This document shows positions 1 to 9,031 of a stretch of DNA of 64,000 bases, in pieces. Source of the stretch: Misgurnus anguillicaudatus (Eukaryota; Chordata; Actinopteri; Cypriniformes; Cobitidae); assembly GCF_027580225.2 (NCBI RefSeq), contig NC_073361.2:33001501-33065500 (forward strand), given 5' to 3'. Each line of letters starts with the position of its first letter. The stretch's first letter is position 1. The translations under genes were made by a program, and so were the position numbers. Below the pieces are notes generated by a model. It was not told the origin of the DNA. It made no database searches and worked only from the letters and a program-made list of their open reading frames with translations.

Positions 1-540
1 CGCTAAAAGCACGTTCTGGGCGCACGTAGAGGTGGTGGTACGCTCAAGAGCTATTTTTAGAAGTGGCGGTACTGAGTACCGGGGCGTTCCGGCCCACTTA
101 AAGCACTGGGTTTACTCAAAACAAGGTGCGTCAGCATTTAGTTATTATGCCACCTGTAGCTGGAATCAGCTTCCAGAAGAGATCAGATGTGCTTCAACAG
201 TAAACACTTTTAAATCTAGATTAAAAACACATCCATTTAACTCTACATATACTGAATGAGCACTGTGCTGCTTCACACTGACTGCACTTTTAACTCAAGT
301 CACTTTTACTTTCGTTTTATTCTTTTTAACATTTTAAACTGTTTTATTAAAATCACATTTATTTTCTTTAATTGTTATTTTAAATTCTCATGTATCTTTG
401 TCTTTATTGCGATTGTATCGTGCATTTCTTATTTTTACATTTTCTTTTTTATATATTGTTTTCTCATTTATGTGTAAAGCACTTTGAATGAACTGTGTGT
501 ATGAAATGTGCTATACAAATAAACTTGCCTTGCCTTGCCT
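1..540 (+). mobile_element. L2-clade LINE, 3' end
   Basis: A frame open at 32-259 encodes the last part of an L2-type ORF2. The 'WNQLPEEIR' and 'FKSRLKTH' motifs are the usual C-terminal signature of fish L2 elements. The copy is 5' truncated or starts outside the window. A long AT-rich 3' untranslated region follows. It ends with a ctatacaaataaacttgcc motif and a pentanucleotide tail (TTGCC repeated) at about 525-544, which is the 3' end type of fish L2 elements. Clade assignment rests on these motifs and is an inference. Confidence 0.75.
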
Positions 541-544
541 TGCC

Positions 545-835
545 TACAGAAGCGTACCGAATTTCATAATTGTACGTCAAACACAGTCCGAGGGCTGCTT
601 CGTTGAAAATTTGTAGGTGGCGCTATAGAGCCATTTTCCACGCCTAATTCCAAAGCCTACACCACATGTAAATCTTCATCACTCTTGACATCTGTGCAAA
701 ATTTCATGAGTTTTCGAGTATGTTTAGGCCCTCTAAAGTCCTGCTGAAGTCGGAGAAAAATAATAATAATAATAATAACTCCTTGAAGAACAATAGGGTC
801 CTCACACCCCGGTGTACTCGGGCCCTAATAAATGA
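545..835. repeat. Unnamed interspersed repeat with AAT microsatellite
   Basis: Non-coding stretch with an (AAT)n run near 758-778, followed by 'ctccttgaagaacaatag' and a 'tcgggccctaata' end. The composition and ending look like a dispersed fish repeat, but no terminal repeats or duplication could be delimited, so class is left open. Confidence 0.4.
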
Positions 836-1640
836 CTGCGCCAAGGAGAGGGTACAGTTTCACTAATAATGTGTTTGTTTATTTTGCACGTGGTAGTAAA
901 TCTTTTTAATTCTTTTGGTGTTAAAATACTTTTTTACACTAAACTAAAAAAGGAGGGTTGCTGCTATATTATTAATTTCACAGGAAAAATGCTGCAAAAA
1001 AGTGGGGAAAAAACTACAGATAGATTGACAAAATAAAAAATAAAGCAACTGAAACAGTTTAAAAAAGTATTGAACTTTAAACTAAAACCTGTTACTATTG
1101 GCTTATCTACACTTTAGAAAACGTATTATGAGTCATGTTTGTCTTTTGGATAATGAGCTGTAAAGCTGAGGTACTGGTAGTTATGTCATTTGATCTCCAC
1201 TGACTTCCCCACAAGTCAAGAAAAACACAGCTGGAATACGACCTGTGTGAAGAGCTCCTGCCTACCTGTCTGTCTGTTGGCGATGTGTGTTTCACTGTTG
1301 CTCACAGATGCAGAGGAGGAAGGGCAATCTGGGCAAATGCGACAAACTTTCCGCATCTGTCTTTGTCGCGCGCGCGCATTCCCGCGCAGCTTCCAAACCA
1401 CGGACAAGCGCGGACGGCTCCGTTCGACAAATACGCAGTACAAATGATTTCTTAAACAAATGATTACTTTACCAGGCTGTCAGAGCAGCACTGATTCGCG
1501 TCATTTACAGGACATTCACAAATTCAGGATAGATGAAGAAAAGTAATGGACTGTCTGATAAATCACCTGTGCACTGCTGCTTTTCTCACTCATTCGGAAC
1601 TTAAACTATGAAGACTACTGCCACCCACAGTCCGCTCGAT
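836..1640. other. Unassigned non-coding sequence
   Basis: No convincing gene. There is AT-rich sequence to about 1100, then a short CpG-rich patch at 1300-1440 (gcgcgcgcg run near 1368). It may be the interior of the hAT-type element whose terminus lies at 1640-1788, but the other terminus was not found. Confidence 0.3.
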
Positions 1641-1788
1641 TCAGCGCGGGGTTATTTGCGCTTAAATAGGTCAATCTAAATAATTAACAATGAGACTTTA
1701 CATTTTATTTTCTCCTGTCGCTCGGGCCCGAACTGCGCGTGGGCCCCTGGGCACGTGCCCATAATGCCCATTGGATAATCCGGCCCTG
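1640..1788. mobile_element. hAT-type transposon terminus
   Basis: Read on the minus strand the segment begins CAGGGCCGGATTATCC, a typical hAT terminal inverted repeat, followed by a GC-rich 'gggcacgtgcccaggggccc' subterminal stretch. It abuts the L2 reverse transcriptase at 1789, so this element (or a rearrangement at it) removed the 5' part of that L2. The opposite terminus and an 8-bp duplication of atgaaaag were looked for and not found. Confidence 0.55.
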
Positions 1789-2459
1789 ATGAAAAGTTCC
1801 AATCAGGATTCAGGCCCCACCATAGCACACAGACAGCGTTGCTTAGAGTTACAAATGACCTCCTATTAACATCCGATCGTGGTGAAATCTCAATCCTTAT
1901 ATTACTAGACCTTAGTGCAGCCTTTGACACAATAGATCGCACAATCTTACTCAATAGACTAGAAAACTATGTTGGCATCAGTGGTCAGGCGTTAGCCTGG
2001 TTTAGATCGTATCTAACCAATCGATATCACTTTGTTTATGTAAATGAGGAAGAGTCATATCACTCTCCCGTTAAATACGGCGTACCTCAGGGATCAGTTC
2101 TAGGCCCTATCCTATTCTCGTTATATATGTTACCTCTAGGAGACATTATCAGGAAACATAACATAAGTTTTCACTGTTATGCGGATGATACCCAGCTTTA
2201 CATCTTGTTGCATCCTAGCGAAACCCACCAGTTTTCTAAGCTAACAGACTGCATTAGTGATATTAGGAACTGGATGGCACATAACTTTCTTATGCTAAAC
2301 TCCAATAAGACAGAGATACTTATTATTGAACCGAATCGCTACAAACATAATATGTCAGATTACAAGTTGCCCATAGATGGCTGCACGGTGGTGCCATCTT
2401 CCACGGTTAAGAATTTAGGCGTGATGTTCGACAGCAATCTATCTTTCGATAGTCATATC
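1789..2459 (+). pseudogene. L2-clade LINE ORF2, reverse transcriptase half (left part of split copy)
   Basis: The open frame encodes the L2 reverse transcriptase core. It has '[10 protein letters not shown]' at the start, then '[12 protein letters not shown]' (motif A, catalytic Asp), '[17 protein letters not shown]' (motif B) and 'YADDTQLY' (catalytic Asp pair). The frame runs into a hAT transposon at 2460 and resumes in the same frame after it at 15115. The region 5' of the RT, including the endonuclease, is missing; the copy begins next to a hAT terminus at 1788. The right half is at 15115-15675. Confidence 0.85.
2452..2459 (+). repeat. hAT target-site duplication, left copy (gtcatatc)
   Basis: Eight bases gtcatatc precede the terminal CAG of the hAT element. 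The identical octamer follows the element at 15107-15114. Eight-bp duplications are diagnostic of the hAT superfamily, and the L2 frame closes perfectly across a single copy. Confidence 0.95.
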
Positions 2460-2609
2460 CAGAGCATGTGAGCGGAGCGGAGCGGGGATCGAGCGAGGAG
2501 CGGAGTGTGCTAAATATAGTCAGAGCGCAGAGCGGAATTTTATTCAAAGGCCGGATCGATCGCTCTGTCTCGGTCTGCCTTTACTTCAAAAATCGTTCGT
2601 TATGTGAAG

Positions 2610-2763
2610 ATGGAGTTCATAAAATATTTCCAAAAGCAAACCGACAAGTCATACAGGTGCACAATTCCTGTCAAAAAACTAGATGAAAATGATGTTGAAC
2701 ATGAACAGGAATGTGGTGATACGATTTCAGTAAGTAAGAGTTTGTATTTTAATCTAAAAAGAC
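2610..2763 (+). pseudogene. hAT transposase exon 1, BED-finger N-terminus (split)
   Basis: A frame from the ATG at 2610 encodes a basic N-terminus that becomes a zinc-finger-BED-like segment. The finger's C-terminal half ('NLKRHIMRKH', the usual SNLKRHI.RKH signature) is completed only after the LINE insertion, at 12230-12324. The LINE target duplication falls inside the codons of this finger. BED fingers bind transposon ends. The Cys ligands are poorly matched, and the exon after 12230 runs to a stop near 12327 unless spliced to exon 2 at about 12402. Splicing is inferred from the 'tttatttcatag' acceptor. Confidence 0.6.
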
Positions 2764-3268
2764 CTCTATTCCGAATCTGAACTCTCATTATCTTATATTG
2801 GGAGGGGATTTCAACTGTGTCATAAATCCAAAGTATGATCGGTCCAACCCTAAAACTTTAGAACAAACAGCCATGGCTAAGGCAGTGTCAGCATTTATGG
2901 ATCAGATTGGTTGTATCGATCCATGGCGCTACTTGAATCCTTCAAAAAAGGAATTCTCTTTTTTTTCTAATGTTCATCAAACCTATTCACGTATTGATTA
3001 TTTTTTCGTGGATAAAGCTCTTTTGCCATTAGTCTGTACCTCTGAATATTCGGCTATAGTTATTTCTGATCATGCCCCAGATTCCCTCAGCTTGAATTTT
3101 GCCCATATTAAAGGGAGGGCAAATCAGTGGAGGTTTGATTCAGGATTACTATCAGATGAAAAATTTTGTGAGTATATTAGTAATAATATTGATATATTTA
3201 TTGAGACTAATAAATCAGATTCGGTTTCTCCCTCCTTACTATGGGAAACATTTAAAGTGGTAATCCGG
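2764..3268 (+). pseudogene. L1-type LINE ORF2, endonuclease C-terminal part
   Basis: The frame reads the second half of an apurinic-type endonuclease. 'LGGDFNCVINP' carries the conserved GDFN, 'SRIDYFFV' carries the SRID motif, and 'ISDHAP' carries the catalytic SDH. This order and spacing is that of L1/Tx1-clade endonucleases, which nick the target DNA. The N-terminal half is missing through 5' truncation. The frame is cut at 3268 by the LTR element and continues in frame at 9032. Confidence 0.85.
3264..3268 (+). repeat. LTR-element target duplication, left copy (tccgg)
   Basis: tccgg precedes the 5' LTR and is repeated directly after the 3' LTR at 9027-9031. A 5-bp duplication is the expected size for integrase-mediated insertion of a Ty3/Gypsy-type element. 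Confidence 0.95.
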
Positions 3269-4016
3269 TGTCATGACTGCTGGGTGATCGATGGCTGTGT
3301 GTGGGATATATGTGTGTGTGTGTTTGTTTACCTGTGGTGCCGGTTCCTCGTGTGTTCACTAACTCCGCCCCCTTGTTTCGATGATTGTTCACCGGTGGTG
3401 TCTCGTTTACCTTTTCCTTTATATTGCACGTAGTCCTGTCTTTCGTTGCGCGCTCATTTGTTTGGTCATAGTCTTGCTACTCTGCCTTGTCTTGTCGGAC
3501 GTTTCCCTGTTTCCTCTTCTAGTTACCCCAGGTTTGGATTACGGCATCCGGAGGCGCGTCTTCGCCTGGACCGCTCGCTTGTGGATTACACTTCACTCTA
3601 TTGACTGTTTGTTTCTCGGATCAACTGGTTCGCCTCGTCATTAGGCGGTACACCAGCTGTCTCTGTTTCCCACCGGCTGACTTCATCACCCGTGAGTGGA
3701 TTATACATTTCACGATTGTGGATTACATTAACTCTAATGACTGTCTGTCTCTCGGATCTACTGGTTCGCTTCGTCATTAGGCGGTATACCAGTTACTTCC
3801 GGGTGGCTCTCTCTCTCTCAGATCTGTACTGGACTTTTGTAGTGCCGGCTCACTCTTCCTGCTGTGGGCGTACTTCATTCCCACAGTAGTGATTTCATCC
3901 AGAGTGAGTCGAGGGTGTATGCCGTGTGTGGATTACCAGTGACTTGCTCTCCATCTCTCTCTTTTTTCTAAATAAACTCTGTTAACTTGCATTTGTCTCC
4001 GAAGTATTTCCTGACA
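3269..4016 (+). repeat. 5' LTR of chromovirus
   Basis: It begins TGTCATGACTGC and ends TTTCCTGACA, with TG...CA termini. It contains a TATA-like tttatatt at 3418-3425 and an AATAAA at about 3970. Two imperfect copies of an approximately 83-bp unit begin near 3580 and 3719, both starting gtggattaca. Short frames inside the LTR (3381-3644, 3692-3889) recur unchanged in the other LTR and are not genes. Confidence 0.95.
3418..3457 (+). promoter_or_regulatory. LTR promoter and predicted RNA start
   Basis: The TATA-like tttatatt at 3418-3425 lies about 29 bases before gcgcgctcat at 3448-3457. That decamer is the exact reverse complement of atgagcgcgc, the first bases inside the element (4018-4027). 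In Tf1 the RNA 5' end folds back to pair with the primer site, so the spacing places the transcription start at or just before 3448. The start site itself is inferred. Confidence 0.65.
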
Positions 4017-4027
4017 GATGAGCGCGC
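4017..4027 (+). promoter_or_regulatory. Self-priming primer-binding site overlapping the gag start codon
   Basis: The bases gatgagcgcgc sit immediately after the 5' LTR, where a tRNA primer site would normally be. They pair over 10 bases with the predicted RNA 5' end at 3448-3457. They include the gag ATG at 4018. Self-priming is established for Tf1 and is the expected mode of the Tf1/sushi group; here it is inferred from complementarity and position. Confidence 0.7.
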
Positions 4028-4956
4028 CAACAATGGAGGCAGCAAGTTTGGAGAGTCTGGAGGTGCAGACCGCCCTTCACCACCAGGGGGCGGTCATTGA
4101 ACAACACTCTTCTTTATTGTCTGCTGCGGCCAGAGATTTCAGCATTTTGTCTGAGCAATTCAAGGAACTCAGTAATCGGTTGGACCAAGTGGCACCGAAC
4201 AGGGAACCTCCTGCTACACCCGGAGGAGCTGTTTCAACTGAACGGGAGCCACACACGGCAACACCTCCTACCTACAACGGCGATCCCAACACCTGCCGGT
4301 CCTTTTTGCAACAGTGCTCTCTCGTCTTTGCACTTCAACCCCGTCGCTTTTCTTCATCCACTTCCAAGGTGGCTTATGTTCTGACATTACTCACGGGAAG
4401 AGCAAGAGACTGGGGTATGGCTGCCTGGGGAGCTAAGGCTTCATTTACATTATCATTTGAGGCTCTACAGGAGGAGATGTTGAAGTTATTTGATCGTTCA
4501 CTCAAGGGAGACATGGCAGCGGCCGAGTTGGTGAGATTACGGCAACGTAATGACTCTGTTACTGACTTTGCTATTAGATTTAAGACTCTCGCTATTTGCT
4601 GCAACTGGAATGACGCGGCATTAAGAGCTCAATTCCTCGAGGGTCTCACACCGGCAATTCAAGACGAGATTGCACTGAGAGAGCCACCCCCGTCACTAGA
4701 AGCTGCCATCGATTTGGCTCTGCGGGTTGAGTCTCGCCATCGGCAAAGAGATCTGCGTCGTTCATTTCGCCATCTGAAGTCAGAACCAGGGGAGATGGTC
4801 TCGGAGAGTTCCACCGAGGAGCCTATGCAACTGGGCAAGTTTCGCATCTCTGCTGGTGAGAGAAGTCGTCGTCTGTCTAATGGTCTCTGCTTATATTGTG
4901 GCAAGTCGGGGCATCTGGCAGCTTCATGTCCGGTAAAAGCTCACGCCCGCCGATGA
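4018..4956 (+). CDS. gag: Chromovirus Gag
   Basis: A 312-residue frame starts two bases after the 5' LTR. The N-terminus is helical with heptad-like 'LEQHSSLL...[12 protein letters not shown]'. The central part carries the retrotransposon-gag capsid fold pattern ('FLQQCSLVF', '[15 protein letters not shown]', '[16 protein letters not shown]'). A single CCHC zinc knuckle ('[14 protein letters not shown]', CX2CX4HX4C) lies near residue 292. It builds the virus-like particle and binds the RNA. The frame is uninterrupted. Pol overlaps its last 60 bases in the -1 frame, so Pol is presumably made by -1 frameshifting. The slippery site was not identified with confidence. Confidence 0.9.
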   Translation: MSAPTMEAASLESLEVQTALHHQGAVIEQHSSLLSAAARDFSILSEQFKELSNRLDQVAPNREPPATPGGAVSTEREPHTATPPTYNGDPNTCRSFLQQCSLVFALQPRRFSSSTSKVAYVLTLLTGRARDWGMAAWGAKASFTLSFEALQEEMLKLFDRSLKGDMAAAELVRLRQRNDSVTDFAIRFKTLAICCNWNDAALRAQFLEGLTPAIQDEIALREPPPSLEAAIDLALRVESRHRQRDLRRSFRHLKSEPGEMVSESSTEEPMQLGKFRISAGERSRRLSNGLCLYCGKSGHLAASCPVKAHARR

Positions 4957-6266
4957 ACCTGGGAGTCTCGGTGGGCGCATCGTCATTTAAATCTCCCGTA
5001 AGCAGTACTACTCTTCCTGTCATTATCAATTCCTATCATTCACAGGCGTTGCTGGATTCCGGTGCGGAGGCGTGTCTTTTGGATGCTGGGTTGGCCAAGT
5101 CCTGGGGTATTCCATTCATCCCTCTTTCCTCTCCTTTGTCTGCCTGGACATTGAAGGGTCAGCATATGGCTGTGATCACGCATCGTACACCCCCTGTGAG
5201 TTTGTTTGTTTCTGGCAATCATCGTGAGGAGATTGAATTTTACATTTTAGATGATTCACAATCACCAGTCATTTTAGGCCATGACTGGTTATCTAAACAT
5301 AATCCTCACGTTGATTGGCAGAACAATGTTGTGTTATCTTGGAAGTCCTCGTGTTATGTTTCATGTCTTGGTCCTGCTCCTTCCTCTGTTTCTTGTTCTG
5401 TTTCACAGGTTCCGGCTGTCGATCTCTCAGGGGTCCCGGCGGAGTACTCGGATCTGCAGCAGGTTTTCAGTAAGTCCCGGGCCACTTCTCTGCCTCCTCA
5501 TCGGTCGTATGATTGCGAAATCAAACTCCTTCCCAACACTTCTCCGCCTAAGGGTCGTATATTTTCCCTATCTAAACCAGAAAGAGAGGCTATGGACAAG
5601 TATATCAATGACGCTCTTAAAGCCGGTCTCATTCGCCGCTCCTCGTCTCCAGCCGGTGCTGGATTTTTCTTCGTTAAGAAGAAAGACGGGTCTCTTCGTC
5701 CATGCATTGATTATCGAGGGCTGAATGACATTACTGTTAAGAATAAATACCCCTTGCCATTAATGTCATCAGCATTCGAGTTGTTACAGGGAGCGTGCGT
5801 TTTTACCAAGCTAGATCTGCGCAACGCTTATCACTTGGTACGTATTAAAGAGGGCGATGAGTGGAAGACAGCTTTTAATACCCCTTCAGGACACTGGGAA
5901 TATTCCGTTCTTTCGTTCGGGCTTTGTAACGCTCCGGCTGTCTTTCAGACCATGGTCAATGAAGTGCTGGGTGACATGATTAACAGATTTGTCTTTGTGT
6001 ATCTCGATGACATTCTCATCTTTTCTCCCTCCATGCAGATACACACTCAGCACGTTCGCATGGTTTTACAACGGCTTTTAGAGAACCAATTGTTTGTTAA
6101 GGCGGAGAAGTGCGAGTTCCACAGAAAGTCGGTTTCGTTTCTGGGTTTCGTTATTGCCGAGGGAGAGATTCGTCCCGATCCCGCCAAAGTTAAGACGGTG
6201 GCCGATTGGCCAGTACCCGACACTCGGAAAGAGCTTCAGCGATTTCTGGGGTTCGCCAATTTTTAG
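4896..6266 (+). CDS. pol: Chromovirus Pol, protease and reverse transcriptase part
   Basis: The frame opens inside the gag 3' end. An aspartic protease comes first ('[13 protein letters not shown]', catalytic DSG, then 'VILGHDWL'). The reverse transcriptase follows: '[19 protein letters not shown]', '[14 protein letters not shown]' (motif A), '[13 protein letters not shown]' (motif B) and '[13 protein letters not shown]' (YLDD active site), through to the thumb at '[11 protein letters not shown]'. There the frame meets a TAG at 6264-6266. The same frame continues without any shift directly after it and reopens as the next entry, so this is a point nonsense change in the RT/RNase H connection, not a deletion. 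The polyprotein as encoded would lack RNase H and integrase unless the stop is read through. Confidence 0.9.
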   Translation: MWQVGASGSFMSGKSSRPPMNLGVSVGASSFKSPVSSTTLPVIINSYHSQALLDSGAEACLLDAGLAKSWGIPFIPLSSPLSAWTLKGQHMAVITHRTPPVSLFVSGNHREEIEFYILDDSQSPVILGHDWLSKHNPHVDWQNNVVLSWKSSCYVSCLGPAPSSVSCSVSQVPAVDLSGVPAEYSDLQQVFSKSRATSLPPHRSYDCEIKLLPNTSPPKGRIFSLSKPEREAMDKYINDALKAGLIRRSSSPAGAGFFFVKKKDGSLRPCIDYRGLNDITVKNKYPLPLMSSAFELLQGACVFTKLDLRNAYHLVRIKEGDEWKTAFNTPSGHWEYSVLSFGLCNAPAVFQTMVNEVLGDMINRFVFVYLDDILIFSPSMQIHTQHVRMVLQRLLENQLFVKAEKCEFHRKSVSFLGFVIAEGEIRPDPAKVKTVADWPVPDTRKELQRFLGFANF

Positions 6267-8297
6267 CGGCGTTTCATCAGAAATTTTGGTCAGATCGCTA
6301 AACCTCTTACCGCTCTCACTTCACCTAACGTATGTTTCCGTTGGAATAGAGAGGCTCAGGTGGCCTTTGATGCGTTAAAGTCCCGGTTCATCTCTGCGCC
6401 TGTTCTCTCTATTCCCGATCCGGCTAAACAATTTATAGTGGAGGTGGATGCATCTGATGTCGGGGTAGGCGCCGTTTTATCTCAGCGATCATCTATTGAT
6501 GGGAAAGTACATCCGTGTGCTTTTTTCTCTCACCGGTTAAACCCAGCAGAACGTAATTACGACATAGGTAATCGGGAGCTGTTGGCGGTTAGACTCGCTT
6601 TGGGTGAATGGCGTCACTGGTTGGAGGGAACCTCGGAGCCCTTTCTGGTCTGGACGGATCATAAGAATCTTGAATACATCCGTTCAGCCAGAAGACTAAC
6701 ATCTAGGCAGGCTCGTTGGGCACTCTTCTTTGATCGTTTTAACTTCACTCTCTCGTACCGGCCTGGCTCGAAGAATACTAAACCTGATGCTCTCTCCCGT
6801 CTGTTCGAGAAGTCTGATTCTGAGCGGACTGAGACCATTCTCCCGGAGGGGAGGGTGGTCGGCGCCCTCGTATGGGGAATCGAACAGCGGGTGAGAGAGG
6901 CCGGTCGGGAGGGGGAAGTTCCGGAGGGGTGTCCAGCGGGTCGCCTATGGGTTCCTGAGCGGTTACGTTCCGATGTCATCCGGTGGGGTCATGAGTCCAA
7001 GTTTGTCGGCCATCCAGGTATTCGGAAAACGTTGGCTGCCGTCCGTCAGCGTTTTTGGTGGCCTTCTATGGCCACAGACGTCAGACAGTTTGTATTAGCC
7101 TGTTCGGTTTGTGCTCGTAATAAAGCATATAATTTACCACCCGCTGGTCTGCTAAAATCTTTGCCCGTGCCCTCCCGCCCCTGGTCTCATATTGCCCTTG
7201 ATTTTGTCACCGGCTTACCGGCATCTAATGGTAACACTGTTATTCTTACTGTGGTGGATCGCTTTTCGAAGGCGGTTCATTTTATTCCTTTGCCCAAGCT
7301 TCCTTCTGCAAAGGAGATGGCTCAGGTTTTGATTAATCACGTTTTTCGGTTACATGGTATTCCGACTGACGTAGTATCAGATAGGGGTCCTCAGTTCATC
7401 TCTCGTTTTTGGCAGGAGTTTTGTAGACAAATTGGTGCTACGGCCAGCTTGTCTTCTGGTTATCACCCGCAGACCAATGGGCAATGCGAACGGGCTAATC
7501 AGGATCTCGGTAGAACGCTTCGCTGTCTGTCGTCTAAATATCCGAATTCCTGGTGCGATCAGCTCCCGTGGGTTGAGTATTCTCATAATTCTCTTCCCGT
7601 TACGTCTACCAATTTGTCCCCGTTTGAACTTTCCATTGGTTATCAACCTCCCCTGTTTCCATCACAGGAGCCCGAGGCAGCGGTTCCGTCTGCGTTAGCT
7701 TTCGTACGCAGGTGCAGACGCACCTGGAGGAGAGCTAAGACTCTGTTATTATCTAATTCCAGACGAACCAAAGCTGCAGCTGATCGTCATCGGCGACCTC
7801 CACCCCGTTACGTTTGTGGTCAAAGGGTATGGCTTTCTACCAAGGATCTGTCTCTCCGTGAGCCTTCTCGTAAGCTGGCTCCGCGATTCATTGGGCCATA
7901 CAGCATTTCTAAGGTCATTAATCCGGTGACGATAAAGCTTAAGTTACCTCTTTCTCTTGGTCGGGTTCACCCTGTTTTTCATGTATCCAAGGTTAAACCT
8001 GTGATGTTTGCCCGCTATAACCCTCCTGTCTCTGCCCCTAACCCTCCCGCCCCTCGTCTAGTGGATGGTGCCCCTGTCTATACTGTTAAGAGGTTACTAG
8101 ATTCTCGCCGCAGGGGCAGAGGATTTCAGTATTTGGTGGATTGGGAGGGATACGGTCCGGATGAGAGGAGCTGGGTTCCGGCTCGGGATATACTGGATCC
8201 TGGGTTGATCGAGGACCTCCGTCGGCGACAGGGTGAGTCTCCTGGTCCGTCTGGTGCCGGTCGTGGAGGGGGGGCTACTGTCATGACTGCTGGGTGA
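6267..8297 (+). CDS. pol: Chromovirus Pol, RNase H, integrase and chromodomain part
   Basis: This is the continuation of pol in the same frame after the TAG; the first downstream ATG is at 6360. RNase H has '[16 protein letters not shown]', '[11 protein letters not shown]' and '[11 protein letters not shown]'. Integrase has an HHCC zinc domain ('HPGIRKTL' to 'ACSVCARNK') and a DDE core ('ALDFVTGLP', 'VVSDRGPQF', '[13 protein letters not shown]'). A chromodomain closes the protein ('[15 protein letters not shown]', '[18 protein letters not shown]'), which defines chromoviruses and can direct integration to marked chromatin. The frame ends at a stop inside the 3' LTR. The purine tract 8265-8274 is part of the coding sequence. 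Confidence 0.9.
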   Translation, partial: RRFIRNFGQIAKPLTALTSPNVCFRWNREAQVAFDALKSRFISAPVLSIPDPAKQFIVEVDASDVGVGAVLSQRSSIDGKVHPCAFFSHRLNPAERNYDIGNRELLAVRLALGEWRHWLEGTSEPFLVWTDHKNLEYIRSARRLTSRQARWALFFDRFNFTLSYRPGSKNTKPDALSRLFEKSDSERTETILPEGRVVGALVWGIEQRVREAGREGEVPEGCPAGRLWVPERLRSDVIRWGHESKFVGHPGIRKTLAAVRQRFWWPSMATDVRQFVLACSVCARNKAYNLPPAGLLKSLPVPSRPWSHIALDFVTGLPASNGNTVILTVVDRFSKAVHFIPLPKLPSAKEMAQVLINHVFRLHGIPTDVVSDRGPQFISRFWQEFCRQIGATASLSSGYHPQTNGQCERANQDLGRTLRCLSSKYPNSWCDQLPWVEYSHNSLPVTSTNLSPFELSIGYQPPLFPSQEPEAAVPSALAFVRRCRRTWRRAKTLLLSNSRRTKAAADRHRRPPPRYVCGQRVWLSTKDLSLREPSRKLAPRFIGPYSISKVINPVTIKLKLPLSLGRVHPVFHVSKVKPVMFARYNPPVSAPNPPAPRLVDGAPVYTVKRLLDSRRRGRGFQYLVDWEGYGPDERSWVPARDILDPGLIEDLRRRQGESPGPSGAGRGGGATVMTAG
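8265..8274 (+). promoter_or_regulatory. Polypurine tract before 3' LTR
   Basis: ggaggggggg lies five bases before the 3' LTR start. It is the expected primer for plus-strand DNA synthesis in LTR retrotransposons. Confidence 0.75.
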
Positions 8298-9026
8298 TCG
8301 ATGGCTGTGTGTGGGATATATGTGTGTGTGTGTTTGTTTACCTGTGGTGCCGGTTCCTCGTGTGTTCACTAACTCCGCCCCCTTGTTTCGATGATTGTTC
8401 ACCGGTGGTGTCTCGTTTACCTTTTCCTTTATATTGCACGTAGTCCTGTCTTTCGTTGCGCGCTCATTTGTTTGGTCATAGTCTTGCTACTCTGCCTTGT
8501 CTTGTCGGACGTTTCCCTGTTTCCTCTTCTAGTTACCCCAGGTTTGGATTACGGCATCCGGAGGCGCGTCTTCGCCTGGACCGCTCGCTTGTGGATTACA
8601 CTTCACTCTATTGACTGTTTGTTTCTCGGATCAACTGGTTCGCCTCGTCATTAGGCGGTACACCAGCTGTCTCTGTTTCCCACCGGCTGACTTCATCACC
8701 CGTGAGTGGATTATACATTTCACGATTGTGGATTACATTAACTCTAATGACTGTCTGTCTCTCGGATCTACTGGTTCGCTTCGTCATTAGGCGGTATACC
8801 AGTTACTTCCGGGTGGCTCTCTCTCTCTCAGATCTGTACTGGACTTTTGTAGTGCCGGCTCACTCTTCCTGCTGTGGGCGTACTTCATTCCCACAGTAGT
8901 GATTTCATCCAGAGTGAGTCGAGGGTGTATGCCGTGTGTGGATTACCAGTGACTTGCTCTCCATCTCTCTCATTTTTCTAAATAAACTCTGTTAACTTGC
9001 ATTTGTCTCCGAAGTATTTCCTGACA
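8279..9026 (+). repeat. 3' LTR of chromovirus
   Basis: 748 bp, identical to the 5' LTR except for one base (a at 8972). It is followed by the duplicated tccgg at 9027-9031 and then by the resumed LINE reading frame. Confidence 0.95.
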
Positions 9027-9031
9027 TCCGG

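Larger units (their letters stand above)
3269..9026 (+). mobile_element. Ty3/Gypsy chromovirus (Tf1/sushi-like), nearly intact
   Basis: The element has two 748-bp LTRs, gag, and pol with protease, RT, RNase H, integrase and a C-terminal chromodomain. The 5-bp duplication tccgg flanks it. The LTRs differ at one base only (t at 3962, a at 8972), so the insertion is very recent. Gag and pol overlap with pol in the -1 frame. The only coding defect seen is one in-frame TAG at 6264-6266. No tRNA-type primer site follows the LTR; a self-priming arrangement is present instead (see the primer-site entry). A purine-rich tract at 8265-8274 precedes the 3' LTR. Confidence 0.95.

Noticed and set aside
1216..1447. 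Frames on both strands in a CpG-rich patch
   Set aside because: Open in several frames at once because of composition; no recognised domain.
3381..3889. Two open frames in the chromovirus LTR, repeated at 8391-8899
   Set aside because: They are copies of the LTR itself, without codon texture or domain; LTR sequence happens to be open.
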